NCBI GenBank assembly: GCA_001698425.1 | Contig: MBRE01000077.1 | Span: 1-64,000, forward strand | Direction: 5' to 3' | Source: Oscillatoriales cyanobacterium USR001 | GTDB lineage: Bacteria; Cyanobacteriota; Cyanobacteriia; Cyanobacteriales; Microcoleaceae | DNA: 64,000 nucleotides | Part shown: one piece after another, positions 9,860-19,195 of the stretch | Layout of the letters: each line of letters begins with the position of its first letter | Position numbering within the stretch: position 1 is the stretch's first letter | The notes under the pieces: generated by a model | What the model was told of the DNA's origin: nothing | Seen by the model: the letters and a program-made list of their open reading frames with translations, nothing else | Databases searched by the model: none | Position numbers and translations under genes: made by a program

Positions 9860-11620
9860 TTAAGTAATATGTTCTGATGCAAATGTCACCCTATCAGGAC
9901 TTATAGCCCTCAACAAAGCAACAGCCTTTTCTTCATCCAAAGGTCGAGAAAAAAAGTACCCTTGATAAGAATTGCATCCCAAAGAACGGAGCATAATTAG
10001 TTGTTCTTGCGTTTCTACTCCTTCCGCGATCGCCTCTAATTCCAAAGAATTTGCAATATTTAAAATCGCCCCCACCAAAGCCAAATTTTTCCCCATCTCT
10101 TCCATACAACAAACAAAAGAACGGTCAATTTTTAGAGTATCAATCGGCAGTAATTGTAAGTAAGATAAATTTGAATAGCCCGTACCGAAATCATCCAAAC
10201 AAATCTTTACCCGCCGATTTTTTAAGCTTTTTAATACCCCAGCCGCCTCCGCATTCTCCATTAAAACACTCTCAGTAATTTCTAACTTTAAACATTCCCC
10301 CCTCAAATTATACCCTTGCAAAAGTGAATCTAACAGCGGTAACAAATTAGGAGAAAATAGTTGAATACCAGATAAATTTACACTCATATTTAAAGACAAA
10401 TAGTCAGGGAATTGTAAATGCCATTTACTTAAACAAGCCACAGCTTCCGACAATACCCACTCTCCTAAAGCCACGATCAAACCTGTTCTTTCGGCCACAG
10501 GAATAAACTCGCTTGGAGAAACTAAACCCCGCGAAGGATGTCGCCATCTTGCCAAAGCTTCAAATCCTATTAATTGACCAGTTGCACAAGAAACAATCGG
10601 CTGATAATTCAAGTAAAACTGTTGCAAATTAATCGCATTTTGCAAGTCAGTTTCTAACTGGAGTTGCTCTAAAGCTCGCGACTGCATATCAACATTAAAT
10701 ACCACTGCACTACCAGCACCTCGAACCACAGCCTCATACCTAGCCGCATCAGCCGCCCGCAACAAATCTTCTGGATCTTTTGTGCCAATTCCATCTAAAG
10801 CAATGCCAATACTAACACTAGAAAAAACCGCAGTTCCATTCAAATTAGATGGCATTTCTAATGCTTGGCGGATGCTTTCTGCTACATCTAAAGCCAATTG
10901 AGAATTAGTAATATTTATCAGCCAAATTGCAAACGCATCTTCTCCGACTCTGGCAACTAAATTTGCATTCAGATTGCCAGCTTCTAATCGCCGCGCTACT
11001 TCTACTAACAACTGTTCTGCTCTAGCATGACCTAAACTATATTTAACAATTTGATAACGGTTAATAGTCAAAAATAAAATAGCTTCTAACTGTCCAGATT
11101 CTCTGATACTATTCATGCCACTACGCATCTGTTTTAAGAGAAAATTACGGTTAGGAAATCCTGTTATTTCATCATAAAATGCTTGGTAGTGGATTTGTCT
11201 ATTTGCAGTAACAAGTTGCTGCTCTTTTTCCCTAGCAAATCGCACAAACTCTAAAGTTTTATTAATAGTAATTTTTAAGTCATCAAAATCAATTGGCTTC
11301 GTTAAAAAATCAAACGCACCCCGATTCATCGCTGTCCTAATATTTGGCATATCCCCATAAGCTGAAATCACTACAGCTTTAAGAGTTGGGTCAATAGCTG
11401 GCAGTTTCTCCAACAAAGTTAAACCGTCCATTTCCGGCATACTAATATCAGTTAGCACTAAGTCAAAGGAGCTATTAGCTTGCAATTTATCCAGAGCTTG
11501 AACTCCATTAATGGCAAAATCAAACTCAAATTCTTGAGCGCTAATTTGATGCCGAAATAGTTGACGGATTACATATTCTAAAAGTGGTTCGTCATCAATT
11601 ACTAAGATTTTAGATGTCAT
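9860..11620 (-). CDS. Response regulator with degenerate GGDEF and intact EAL domain
   Basis: 586 residues. Receiver domain 1-125 has the phospho-acceptor Asp in DLVLTDISMPEMDG and Lys in FLTKPID. A GGDEF domain (about 165-305) has GEDAF in place of GGDEF, so it is unlikely to make c-di-GMP. The EAL domain (about 325-575) keeps FEALARW, LEITES, CLDDFGTGYS, KIDRSFV and AEGVET, so it is probably an active c-di-GMP phosphodiesterase. It starts 29 bp after the histidine-kinase hybrid and shares a closely related receiver domain with it, which suggests a joint operon and duplication. Confidence 0.88.
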   Translation of the reverse strand: MTSKILVIDDEPLLEYVIRQLFRHQISAQEFEFDFAINGVQALDKLQANSSFDLVLTDISMPEMDGLTLLEKLPAIDPTLKAVVISAYGDMPNIRTAMNRGAFDFLTKPIDFDDLKITINKTLEFVRFAREKEQQLVTANRQIHYQAFYDEITGFPNRNFLLKQMRSGMNSIRESGQLEAILFLTINRYQIVKYSLGHARAEQLLVEVARRLEAGNLNANLVARVGEDAFAIWLINITNSQLALDVAESIRQALEMPSNLNGTAVFSSVSIGIALDGIGTKDPEDLLRAADAARYEAVVRGAGSAVVFNVDMQSRALEQLQLETDLQNAINLQQFYLNYQPIVSCATGQLIGFEALARWRHPSRGLVSPSEFIPVAERTGLIVALGEWVLSEAVACLSKWHLQFPDYLSLNMSVNLSGIQLFSPNLLPLLDSLLQGYNLRGECLKLEITESVLMENAEAAGVLKSLKNRRVKICLDDFGTGYSNLSYLQLLPIDTLKIDRSFVCCMEEMGKNLALVGAILNIANSLELEAIAEGVETQEQLIMLRSLGCNSYQGYFFSRPLDEEKAVALLRAISPDRVTFASEHIT

Positions 11621-11649
11621 GGAATTGCTCTCAACTCGCTTCCCAGCCC

Positions 11650-12924
11650 TTAAGTGGGAATTTCAATAATAAATTCAGTTCCCTCTCCCGGTGCAGAGTT
11701 ACAACTGAGCCAACCACCGTGTTTTTCTTCGACAATAGACCGTGAAATTGATAATCCTAACCCCGTCCCTTTACCCACAGGTTTTGTCGTAAATAAGTGG
11801 TTAAATATCCGTTCTTTCACTTCTTCTGTCATTCCCATGCCATTGTCAGCAATGGAAACTATCAGATGCAATGTAGAAAGCTCTTTGACAATTTTTTCAC
11901 TTTCATTAGTTAAGAAAGTCCGAATTGTAATTTGATTAGGACACTTTTTAATTTCCTCGTTAGTCCGCTTTGCATTCCACTCTTCTAAAGCATCGATCGC
12001 ATTAGCAATGATATTTAAAAACACCTGGTTTAACTGCCCAGGATAACATTTGACTGGGGGGAAATCTCCGTAATTTTTTATTACTTTAATTTCGGGCTTA
12101 CCCTCATTTGCCTTCAGCCGATGCCTCAAAATTAAGAGGCTGCTATCAATTCCTTCGTGGATATTGAAAGGAACTTTAGCTGCACTATCTGCCCGCGAAA
12201 AAATCCTCAGAGAAATACTGATGCTCCTAATCCGTTCCGCCCCATCTCTCATAGAACTAAGCAATTGCGGCAAGTCTTCTAGGATAAACTCAAGGTCAAG
12301 CTCTTGAATTTTCTCTTGGATTTCGGGATGGTTTGTAGCACCATATTCTTCATAAATGCCAAGGGCTTTTAGCACTTCTTGAAAGTAGTTTTCTGCGTGT
12401 TCAATGTTTCCTAAAATAAAGGTGACGGGATTATTAATTTCGTGGGCAACTCCCGTGACTAACTGGCCAACTGAAGCCATTTTTTCATTTTGAATGAGTT
12501 GAGTTTGTACCTCTTGGAGTTCGATTAAGTTTTGTCTGACTTCTTTGACAGTGTCTAATGCTCTTTGCATGGTGATTTCCATGTCCTGAAAATCAATCGG
12601 TTTGGTTAAAAAGTCAAAAGCTCCGCGATTCATCGCAGTTCTAATGTTTTGAATATCTCCATAGGCGGAGATCACGACTGCTTTTAATGTACTGTCAATT
12701 TCTGAAAGCTTTTGTAGCAAAGTTAGCCCGTCCATTTCGGGCATATTAATATCTGTTAATACTAGATCGAAAGGGGAAGATGCGGCAATTTTTTCCAAGG
12801 CTTCTCTGCCATTGTGTGCAAAGACAAACTCAAATTCTTTGAGACGAATTTTTTGCCGGAATTTTTGTTCAATGACGTATTCCAAAAGTTGTTCGTCATC
12901 GACGACTAGGATTTTTGCTGTCAT
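11650..12924 (-). CDS. Response regulator-histidine kinase hybrid
   Basis: 424 residues. The N-terminal receiver (1-125) has Asp in DLVLTDINMPEMDG. A short coiled coil leads to a HisKA-like box with GVAHEINNPVTFILGN (His is the phospho-site) and a C-terminal HATPase with N (QVFLNIIANAIDAL), G1 (SIADNGMGM) and G2 (GKGTGLGLSIS) boxes. It is soluble, with no sensor or membrane segment, so it probably receives phosphate from another kinase. It is upstream of the EAL regulator on the same strand. Its own input and target are unknown. Confidence 0.88.
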   Translation of the reverse strand: MTAKILVVDDEQLLEYVIEQKFRQKIRLKEFEFVFAHNGREALEKIAASSPFDLVLTDINMPEMDGLTLLQKLSEIDSTLKAVVISAYGDIQNIRTAMNRGAFDFLTKPIDFQDMEITMQRALDTVKEVRQNLIELQEVQTQLIQNEKMASVGQLVTGVAHEINNPVTFILGNIEHAENYFQEVLKALGIYEEYGATNHPEIQEKIQELDLEFILEDLPQLLSSMRDGAERIRSISISLRIFSRADSAAKVPFNIHEGIDSSLLILRHRLKANEGKPEIKVIKNYGDFPPVKCYPGQLNQVFLNIIANAIDALEEWNAKRTNEEIKKCPNQITIRTFLTNESEKIVKELSTLHLIVSIADNGMGMTEEVKERIFNHLFTTKPVGKGTGLGLSISRSIVEEKHGGWLSCNSAPGEGTEFIIEIPT

Positions 12925-13016
12925 AGACTGTGATCCTGGATACTAAGTGTAAAATTAATCGGGTCTTTTACTGACTATAGCGCGGGGGTTAATCTTTGTA
13001 AAGGAAAGTTGATTTG

Positions 13017-13092
13017 GTTCGTAGTAAGCGCCAAGAGCGCGCTCTTTGCGCTTACTACGAACAAGCTAATTATTTAATTTCTATTCCTAAGA
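13017..13092. repeat. Palindromic repeat element, copy 1
   Basis: A 46-bp near-perfect palindrome (13017-13062, arms starting GTTCGTAGTAAGCGC) followed by a conserved AT-rich tail ending CTATTCCTAA. It lies 14 bp after the stop of the HtrA gene in its transcript sense. Related copies are at 25662-25749 and 47262-47358. It could act as a transcription terminator or RNA-stabilising hairpin. Confidence 0.85.
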
Positions 13093-13105
13093 CACGACGT
13101 TTTCC

Positions 13106-14317
13106 TTAACCTCCGCTTAAACTAGCAGCAGGAAAAGCCGCTGGTTTTACCTTAAATTTCTCAATTTTTCCTTCGCGGTTCACTTCCAGCGCTAAATCCT
13201 TACCAATTGTGCTGCTTTCTACGATTTCTTGTACTTCCCCAGGAGCATTAACAGCAACACCATTAATTTTTTGAATTACATCTCCTTGACGCAAACCTGC
13301 ACTCGCCGCCGGTGATTTTTCCACTACCCGCGTAATTACCACACCATTTTCTGTGGTAATTTTTACGTTTAATTGTTGACTAAGCTCGTTCTTAGAAACG
13401 GCTGTTAAATTTACCATTTGTACGCCCAAATAAGGATGATCTGCCTTACCCTTAGCAAATAATTGATCGGCAATACGTTGAGCGGTTTCAATCGGAATTG
13501 CAAACCCCAAACCTTGGGCATCAGCGCGAATTGCCGTATTAATTCCAATTACTTCCCCAGCATCATTTAATAAAGGTCCGCCAGAATTGCCAGGATTAAT
13601 TGCGGCATCAGTTTGAATAAACCGCACCCGTTTATCAGGAATACCAACTTGAGAACTACTGCGACCAGTAGCGCTAATAATTCCGACAGTTACAGTATTA
13701 TCTAAACCTAAAGGATTACCGATCGCGATCGCCCACTGTCCCGGAACTAAATTATCCGTTTTACCCATCGTCACCGTCGGCAATCCCTTAACATTAATCT
13801 TCACCACCGCCACATCCGTCAAGGGGTCAATGCCCTGCACCTTCCCCTCAAACTCTCGGCCATCTTTCAGCGTCACCTTAACAGTATCAACCCCAGAAAC
13901 CACATGAGCATTAGTAATAATCCTGCCCTCCGCAGTCAGAATAAATCCAGATCCCGTACCCCTCTTCACCCTTTCCTCTGGAAGTGGCAAACTGTCACCA
14001 AAAAATCGCTTAAATAGAGGATTTTTGAAAGCTTCTGGCACTTGAGAAGCCACCCGACTCGTCGCATCAATCCGCACCACCGCCGGTCCCACCTTTTCTA
14101 CTGCTTCGGCAATAAAATTAGAGTTACTACGTTCAATGACTCGATTATCGGGAGTTTGAGGCGGCGTAAACGGAGGGATTTGTTGTCGCACTACAGGCAA
14201 AACCAAATCTTCTGGGTGATTTCCCGCCTGAATGTAGCGGCCGGCCAAACATCCGACACCGCCACCAATAGACAGCAAGGCTAGATATAAAGTTAGTTGC
14301 TTTAAAGTTACATTCAT
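13106..14317 (-). CDS. HtrA/Deg family serine protease
   Basis: 403 residues. An N-terminal hydrophobic signal or anchor (about 8-27) indicates export to the periplasm or lumen side. The trypsin-like domain has the triad His138 (TNAHVV), Asp168 (DPLTDVAVV) and Ser245 (NPGNSGGPL). One PDZ domain follows (about 290-390: VVEKSPAASAGLRQGDVI). Length and order match cyanobacterial HhoA/HhoB/HtrA. Which of the three paralogues this is cannot be decided here. These proteases handle misfolded envelope proteins under light and heat stress. Confidence 0.93.
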   Translation of the reverse strand: MNVTLKQLTLYLALLSIGGGVGCLAGRYIQAGNHPEDLVLPVVRQQIPPFTPPQTPDNRVIERSNSNFIAEAVEKVGPAVVRIDATSRVASQVPEAFKNPLFKRFFGDSLPLPEERVKRGTGSGFILTAEGRIITNAHVVSGVDTVKVTLKDGREFEGKVQGIDPLTDVAVVKINVKGLPTVTMGKTDNLVPGQWAIAIGNPLGLDNTVTVGIISATGRSSSQVGIPDKRVRFIQTDAAINPGNSGGPLLNDAGEVIGINTAIRADAQGLGFAIPIETAQRIADQLFAKGKADHPYLGVQMVNLTAVSKNELSQQLNVKITTENGVVITRVVEKSPAASAGLRQGDVIQKINGVAVNAPGEVQEIVESSTIGKDLALEVNREGKIEKFKVKPAAFPAASLSGG

Positions 14318-14496
14318 GGGCTTTTTCTGGCTAGATATCCATTCTAATACAGGTCTTAACTTCTAATCTAATCAAAAAATCCTCAAGTGAACGGCTGAAA
14401 TACTTTAAATTTCTATTTGATTTTTCTGAAGATGGTATTATCTGCTTACATTATTATTATCAGTTTGAGCGATCGCCATAAAAAAATTTATGTTGT

Positions 14497-15381
14497 ATGA
14501 CTTTTCAACCCTTGTTTGCCCTAATTTCTGGAATTTTCTGGCTGATGGCTCCGGTTTTAGGGACATCAGCAAATCCTAATCCTGAGACATCTAAATCAGA
14601 GGTAGATTCAGTATGTCAGCGACCAGCCTTAGATCGCCTTAAATCTCATACTGTTGCCCCAGGTGAAACTATTGAAAGTATAGCACGGCAATATAATCTA
14701 ATTCCAGCGACATTGATGGGGATGAATCCACCGTTGAGAGGAGGTTTAGCACCAGTAGGCAGCGCGATCGCGGTTCCTCCCTATAATGGCATTCGTGTGG
14801 AAGTTCCCGCAGGTTGGACTTGGCAAAAACTGGCAGAGGTTTACAAAGTTCGAGCCGATGTGCTGTTTGAAGTCAATGGCTGTTTGCTAACACCGGAAAT
14901 CGTCTTTGTACCGGGGGTAAATTGGTCGCCGGGAACTTCTCCCAGTCCGGGTTTAAGCCCCCTCCAAGGCTATCCTTTACCGACTGTCACCCAGGAAGGT
15001 TTAGGCTATGGGTGGCAATTGCACCCGGTTCGAGGTCAGGTTTTTTTTCACAGTGGCCTAGATTTATTAGCGCCAATTGGGACAAAAGTTTTAGTGGTTG
15101 GTGTGGGGACAGTTGCTTTTGCTGGAACTCAGGGGGCTTATGGTAATTTGGTGGTGGTGAACCATCAGGCGGGGAAGCAAACTCGCTATGCTCATTTAGG
15201 CAGTATTGCGGTAAAAGTTGGTCAGAAAGTACAACAGGGAGATGTTTTGGGAACTGTAGGAGCGACAGGAAAGCCGGATCTTGTGCAGCCTCACCTACAT
15301 TTTGAGGTGCGGTATAATTCTAATTTAGGTTGGGTTGCTGAAGAACCAGAATCTTATCTGCGATCGGCAAGCAAGAGGTAG
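14497..15381 (+). CDS. LysM and M23 peptidase domain protein
   Basis: 294 residues. A signal peptide-like start (residues 1-24) is followed by LysM-like regions (50-130: HTVAPGETIESIARQYNL and IRVEVPAGWTWQKLAEVYKV) and a C-terminal M23 domain with HSGLDLLAPIGTKV and HLHFEVRY. These supply the His/Asp zinc ligands expected for an active lysostaphin-like endopeptidase. It is probably an exported cell-wall hydrolase or a NlpD-like activator. Divergent from the HtrA gene, sharing a 180-bp upstream region. Confidence 0.9.
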   Translation: MTFQPLFALISGIFWLMAPVLGTSANPNPETSKSEVDSVCQRPALDRLKSHTVAPGETIESIARQYNLIPATLMGMNPPLRGGLAPVGSAIAVPPYNGIRVEVPAGWTWQKLAEVYKVRADVLFEVNGCLLTPEIVFVPGVNWSPGTSPSPGLSPLQGYPLPTVTQEGLGYGWQLHPVRGQVFFHSGLDLLAPIGTKVLVVGVGTVAFAGTQGAYGNLVVVNHQAGKQTRYAHLGSIAVKVGQKVQQGDVLGTVGATGKPDLVQPHLHFEVRYNSNLGWVAEEPESYLRSASKR

Positions 15382-15404
15382 AAATTCTCAAGTTTAGTTA
15401 GCTA

Positions 15405-15440
15405 TTGCTGATGCGCGATCGCGCAACAATAAATCAGCAA
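15405..15440 (+). terminator. Possible hairpin terminator after the M23 gene
   Basis: Inverted repeat TTGCTGAT (15405-15412) and ATCAGCAA (15433-15440) with a GC palindrome between, 24 bp after the stop codon. No clear T tract follows, so termination is uncertain. Confidence 0.4.
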
Positions 15441-15582
15441 TAAATATTTATAAACTATTTTTGCCAAAAAGCTATAACCTGTGCTAAGGTAATTGCATAA
15501 GGCTTATTTTCGGCAGTGTACTTGTTTTATCAACGTTTCTCCGAATCTAACTCTCTACAACATTTGATTCTGGAGATTATTT

Positions 15583-15891
15583 ATGTCAATCTACGTCGGC
15601 AACTTATCCTATGAGGTGACTCAAGAGCACCTTAACCAAACCTTTGCAGAATACGGTACTGTAAAGCGCGTTCAGTTGCCAACCGATCGCGAAACTGGTA
15701 GTTTGCGCGGCTTTGCTTTTGTGGAAATGGGAACTGAAGCCGAAGAAGCAGCAGCCATTGAAGCCCTAAATGGTGCTGAATGGATGGGTCGCGACTTGAA
15801 AGTTAACAAAGCCAAGCCTCGCGAAGAAAGAGGTGGTTCAGGTGGTGGCGGTAACTGGTCGAACAATAATCGTTCTTCTCGCCGTTACTAA
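15583..15891 (+). CDS. RRM-domain RNA-binding protein (cyanobacterial Rbp type)
   Basis: 102 residues. A single RRM has RNP2 (IYVGNLSY) at residues 3-10 and RNP1 (RGFAFVEM) near 43-50, then a short Gly/Ser/Asn-rich tail, as in cyanobacterial Rbp proteins. These bind RNA, and several are induced by cold. The ~200-bp AT-rich upstream region could hold the long leader seen for cold-regulated rbp genes. A strong terminator follows directly. Confidence 0.95.
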   Translation: MSIYVGNLSYEVTQEHLNQTFAEYGTVKRVQLPTDRETGSLRGFAFVEMGTEAEEAAAIEALNGAEWMGRDLKVNKAKPREERGGSGGGGNWSNNNRSSRRY

Positions 15892-15908
15892 AAAGTAATT
15901 TAGATAAA

Positions 15909-15960
15909 ATCCGGTTGAGGAATCATCATCATAATGATTATTCCTCAACCGGATTTTTTT
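15909..15960 (+). terminator. Rho-independent terminator of the RRM gene
   Basis: A 15-bp stem (ATCCGGTTGAGGAAT, 15909-15923, with its complement at 15939-15953) is extended inward by CAT/ATG pairs and followed by seven T. It is the clearest intrinsic terminator in the window. Confidence 0.93.
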
Positions 15961-16004
15961 GCTATTTTATAAGAAATGCCAATAAAAATCATTATTGTCA
16001 ATCC

Positions 16005-16351
16005 TTAGACAAAATCAAATAATAGGCGATCGACAAAAATTCTGCCATCTTGCAAACTGTAAGCAGCGTTGATTTGGATAACTTTTAATACTTCCTTGCG
16101 AGCTTCGCTGATATCTTTACTTTTAGGTTCATTTTTGTAAATCTGCGAACAAGTTGCCAAAATTCGGTAAATTGCTCACCGCAAGCCTTAGCTATCCGTT
16201 TCTCTGTAGTGGGGTCAACAAATTGTAAGCTAATTGTTGAGTTATTTTCGCGTTTTAAGCCTACACCCTTGTGTCCGGTTTTATCCGAAGTCTGCTTTAT
16301 CCAGAAAGCAAGCACGTCCTCATCGGTGTTGAAAGTGCCGTTACCGCCCAT
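16005..16351 (-). pseudogene. Unknown small gene with a probable -1 frameshift
   Basis: The uninterrupted frame runs from the ATG at 16351 to a stop at 16085 (88 residues). Beyond the run of five A at about 16130-16134 the -1 frame stays open to 16005. It reads NEPKSKDISEARKEVLK then VIQINAAYSLQDGRIF and VDRLLFDFV, which looks like genuine protein, whereas the 0-frame end (KVKISAKLARKY) looks random. The intact product would be about 115 residues. I recognise no family. It may be a pseudogene, a homopolymer sequencing error, or a programmed frameshift. Confidence 0.55.
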
Positions 16352-16450
16352 TTAATTTTTTCGTTTTAATCCATAATAATGGTTTAAATGCTTAATTTTA
16401 GTGGCTTCTAAAGGTGATATAATAGCAGGGTACTACAACATTAATCGATA

Positions 16451-17515
16451 ATGGTTAAAAGTATTGATTTTACGTTAAAAACTGTAACGTGGAAAGAAGA
16501 CCGCGTACAACTAATTAACCAAAACCTACTTCCTAACGAGTTGACAGTCGTAGAAATTAGCCGCTGTGAAGATATGGCCGAGGCGATTAAAACCATGATT
16601 GTGCGCGGGGCTCCAGCGATTGGTATAGCGGCGGCTTATGGGATGTATTTAGGAGCTAGAGAAATTGAAACAACCGATCGCGATGAATTTTTAATTAAAC
16701 TAGAAGAAATTGGCGATTTGTTGCGTTCAACTCGCCCCACTGCGGTTAATTTGTTTTGGGCAATTTCCCGGATGTTGAAAGCTGCTGCACAAACTAGCGG
16801 TTCTGTGGAACAAGTGCAAAAAGCCTTGTTAGAAATGGCGAAAACTATCCACGCTGAAGATTTGCAAACTTGCAAAGATATAGGGGATAAAGGATTAGAA
16901 GTTTTGCCAAAAACACCAGAAAAACTAACTCTTTTGACTCATTGTAATGCCGGTGGTTTGGCGACGGCGGGTTACGGTACGGCTTTGGGTGTGGTGCGTT
17001 CTGCGTGGCGAGATGGGAGATTAGCGAGAGTTTTTGCTGATGAAACTCGCCCTCGTCTTCAAGGGGCAAAATTAACGACTTGGGAATGCGTACAAGAGGG
17101 GATTCCGGTTACTTTAATTAGTGATAATATGGCGGCTCACTGCATGAAACAAGGTTTAATTCATGCTGTGGTTGTCGGTGCTGACAGAATTACGGCTAAT
17201 GGGGATGCTGCTAATAAGATTGGTACTTATAGTTTAGCAATTGTGGCTAAGGCTCATAATGTTCCTTTTTTTGTGGCTGCGCCCCTATCTACGATTGATT
17301 TTGAGTTATCAAATGGTGGTTTAATTCCGATTGAGGAACGCGATCCAGTTGAGCTTTATCAAGTAGGAAATACGCGGCTTTGTCCAGAGGGTGTGGATTT
17401 TTATAATCCCGCTTTTGATGTTACGCCGGCTGAATTAATTACAGCAATTATTACAGAATTTGGTGCGGTTGTACCTGGGGAATTAAAGCAGTTTCAGGCT
17501 AAACAATTGGTTTAA
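16451..17515 (+). CDS. mtnA: S-methyl-5-thioribose-1-phosphate isomerase
   Basis: 354 residues, full length. Converts methylthioribose-1-phosphate to methylthioribulose-1-phosphate in the methionine salvage pathway. Family motifs: [28 protein letters not shown] with the catalytic Cys, and [18 protein letters not shown] with the catalytic Asp. It resembles eIF2B-type proteins but these residues identify MtnA. No other salvage gene is adjacent. The 3' end is followed by short GTTAACGG repeats. Confidence 0.93.
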   Translation: MVKSIDFTLKTVTWKEDRVQLINQNLLPNELTVVEISRCEDMAEAIKTMIVRGAPAIGIAAAYGMYLGAREIETTDRDEFLIKLEEIGDLLRSTRPTAVNLFWAISRMLKAAAQTSGSVEQVQKALLEMAKTIHAEDLQTCKDIGDKGLEVLPKTPEKLTLLTHCNAGGLATAGYGTALGVVRSAWRDGRLARVFADETRPRLQGAKLTTWECVQEGIPVTLISDNMAAHCMKQGLIHAVVVGADRITANGDAANKIGTYSLAIVAKAHNVPFFVAAPLSTIDFELSNGGLIPIEERDPVELYQVGNTRLCPEGVDFYNPAFDVTPAELITAIITEFGAVVPGELKQFQAKQLV

Positions 17516-17681
17516 TAGTTAATGGTTAACGGTTAACGGTTAACCGTTAACTGTTATGAGGGTACAGTTTAAATGTAGGGTGAGCATTGCCGAAGACAAT
17601 CTTTGATTATTAGCCGATATTACGACAAAAGTCATGCTATAAATACACCAATGTGGAAGATGAGGGAGTTTAAACTCAGAA

Positions 17682-17894
17682 TTAAGTTAATACAGAGATT
17701 AAGGGGTTAGTTTCAGTAGAAAGTTCCAGAAATTCCCCAGCCATAGGTAGCCAATCTTCCTCTAGGCGATCGCAAAGAATAATTGTAATGCTATCTGGAG
17801 TGCGATCGCGATTGATTTTGACTGCAAAACCAAAGCCTTCTTCTGGCTTTAAAAAAGCGTCTCGCAAATCCATTTTTCCAGAGCGAATTGACAT
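17682..17894 (-). CDS. Small conserved-looking hypothetical protein
   Basis: 70 residues: MDLRDAFLKPEEGFGFAVKI near the start and a C-terminal EDWLPMAGEFLEL segment. I do not recognise a family. The amino-acid composition is normal, it is followed by no tandem repeat, and it sits between convergent-to-parallel neighbours with space for its own promoter (upstream side shared with the 3' end of the ABC ATPase gene). An overlapping 75-codon frame (17791-18018) is less protein-like and runs into the ATPase gene. Confidence 0.5.
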   Translation of the reverse strand: MSIRSGKMDLRDAFLKPEEGFGFAVKINRDRTPDSITIILCDRLEEDWLPMAGEFLELSTETNPLISVLT

Positions 17895-17977
17895 AAATCT
17901 TTGCTCCGATAAAGCGACATAAAGTCAGATATTCTATCAGCTTAATTGTACAGTATTCTACTAAGATATGCCCGAAG

Positions 17978-19120
17978 CTAGGGATATAGAGCATTACCAG
18001 TGGTAGGATCGAAGACAAAGAGATGATTAAAATCTAGTTGTACAGAAATGCGATCGCCGGGACGTAAACGCACATTTGCAGGTACTTGTATCTGAATAGA
18101 TGTGGCAGAATTATCGCCCTCTGACATGGGTAAAGCCGCACGAATTAAGATTTCCCGTCCCAAGGGTTCAACTACTTTTACTTGCACTTCTATGGGCAAT
18201 TTTTCCAACGCCCAAAGGTCACTATTTAAGTCGTCTTCCTGTTTACTTTGAGTGCCGAAAAGTTCTATATGTTCCGGGCGAATTCCTAACTCAAAACCCT
18301 GCCCATCGCGGGGTTGTAATTTCTCCCGAATCGACTGCGGACAGTCTAAAGATTGATTTCCTACTTGGAATGTATTATTAGTATAAATTGCTGGTAAAAT
18401 GTTCATAGCGGGATTACCTAAAAATGTCGCAACCATCCGATTAGCAGGTTTGGCATAAATGCTTTGCGGTTCGCCAATTTGTTGAATTTTGCCGCCATTT
18501 AACACAACTATTTTATCAGCTAAGGTCATGGCTTCTACTTGGTCGTGGGTGACATAAACTGTGGTAATTCCTAGTCGTTGATGAAGTTGTTTAATTTCTG
18601 CTCTAGTATCATCTCGTAATTGGGCATCGAGGTTAGATAGGGGTTCATCTAATAGAAATACTTTGGGTTCTCGCGCGATCGCTCTACCTAATGCTACCCG
18701 TTGTTGTTGTCCTCCTGATAATTGTTTGGGCTTGCGGTTGAGGAGGTGATCGATAGCAAGGGAGCGGGCAACTGTTTCGACTCTTTCTCTAATTTTTGTG
18801 GCTTCAAAGTTACGCATTTTTAACCCAAATGCGAGATTTTCTGCTACTGTCATGTGGGGATAAAGAGCATAATTTTGAAATACCATTGCGACATCTCTTT
18901 GTCGGGCGGGAACGTTATTAACTAAGATATCTTGAATGTAAATATTGCCAGAGGTTGCGGTTTCTAAGCCGGCAATTGTTCGCATAATTGTGGATTTGCC
19001 GCAACCGGAAGGACCGACTAAAACCCAAAATTCTCCATCGGGTACTTTAAAGGAAATGTCTTCGATCGCGGTGACATTATTAAATCTTCTGGTGATGTTT
19101 TCTAAGTGTAGGTTTGCCAT
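17978..19120 (-). CDS. MalK/UgpC-type ABC transporter ATP-binding protein
   Basis: 380 residues. Walker A GPSGCGKST, signature LSGGQQQRVALGRA, Walker B VFLLDEPLSNLDAQLR and the H-loop VTHDQVEAMTLAD are all present. The C-terminal ~140 residues form the TOBE/OB regulatory region (GIRPEHIELF, PLGREILI) of the MalK/UgpC/MsmK group that drives uptake of sugars, glucosylglycerol or glycerol phosphate. No permease or binding protein is adjacent, so it probably serves several transporters. Substrate unknown. Confidence 0.9.
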   Translation of the reverse strand: MANLHLENITRRFNNVTAIEDISFKVPDGEFWVLVGPSGCGKSTIMRTIAGLETATSGNIYIQDILVNNVPARQRDVAMVFQNYALYPHMTVAENLAFGLKMRNFEATKIRERVETVARSLAIDHLLNRKPKQLSGGQQQRVALGRAIAREPKVFLLDEPLSNLDAQLRDDTRAEIKQLHQRLGITTVYVTHDQVEAMTLADKIVVLNGGKIQQIGEPQSIYAKPANRMVATFLGNPAMNILPAIYTNNTFQVGNQSLDCPQSIREKLQPRDGQGFELGIRPEHIELFGTQSKQEDDLNSDLWALEKLPIEVQVKVVEPLGREILIRAALPMSEGDNSATSIQIQVPANVRLRPGDRISVQLDFNHLFVFDPTTGNALYP

Positions 19121-19123
19121 TTT

Positions 19124-19195
19124 GTTATTGGTTAACTGTTATTGGTTATTTGTTATTTGTTATTTGTTAACTGTTATTTGTTAACGGTTAACTAA
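19124..19195. repeat. GTTATTT/GTTAACT heptamer tract
   Basis: Short heptamer tract between the ABC ATPase start and the HD hydrolase. It overlaps the last codons of the HD gene, whose stop TAA lies within GTTAACCGTTAAC read on the minus strand. Same family as the tract at 7498-7699. Confidence 0.85.

Noticed and set aside
17791-18018. 75-codon frame overlapping the small hypothetical and the ABC ATPase
   Set aside because: Overlaps an established gene end and has less protein-like composition than the 70-residue alternative.
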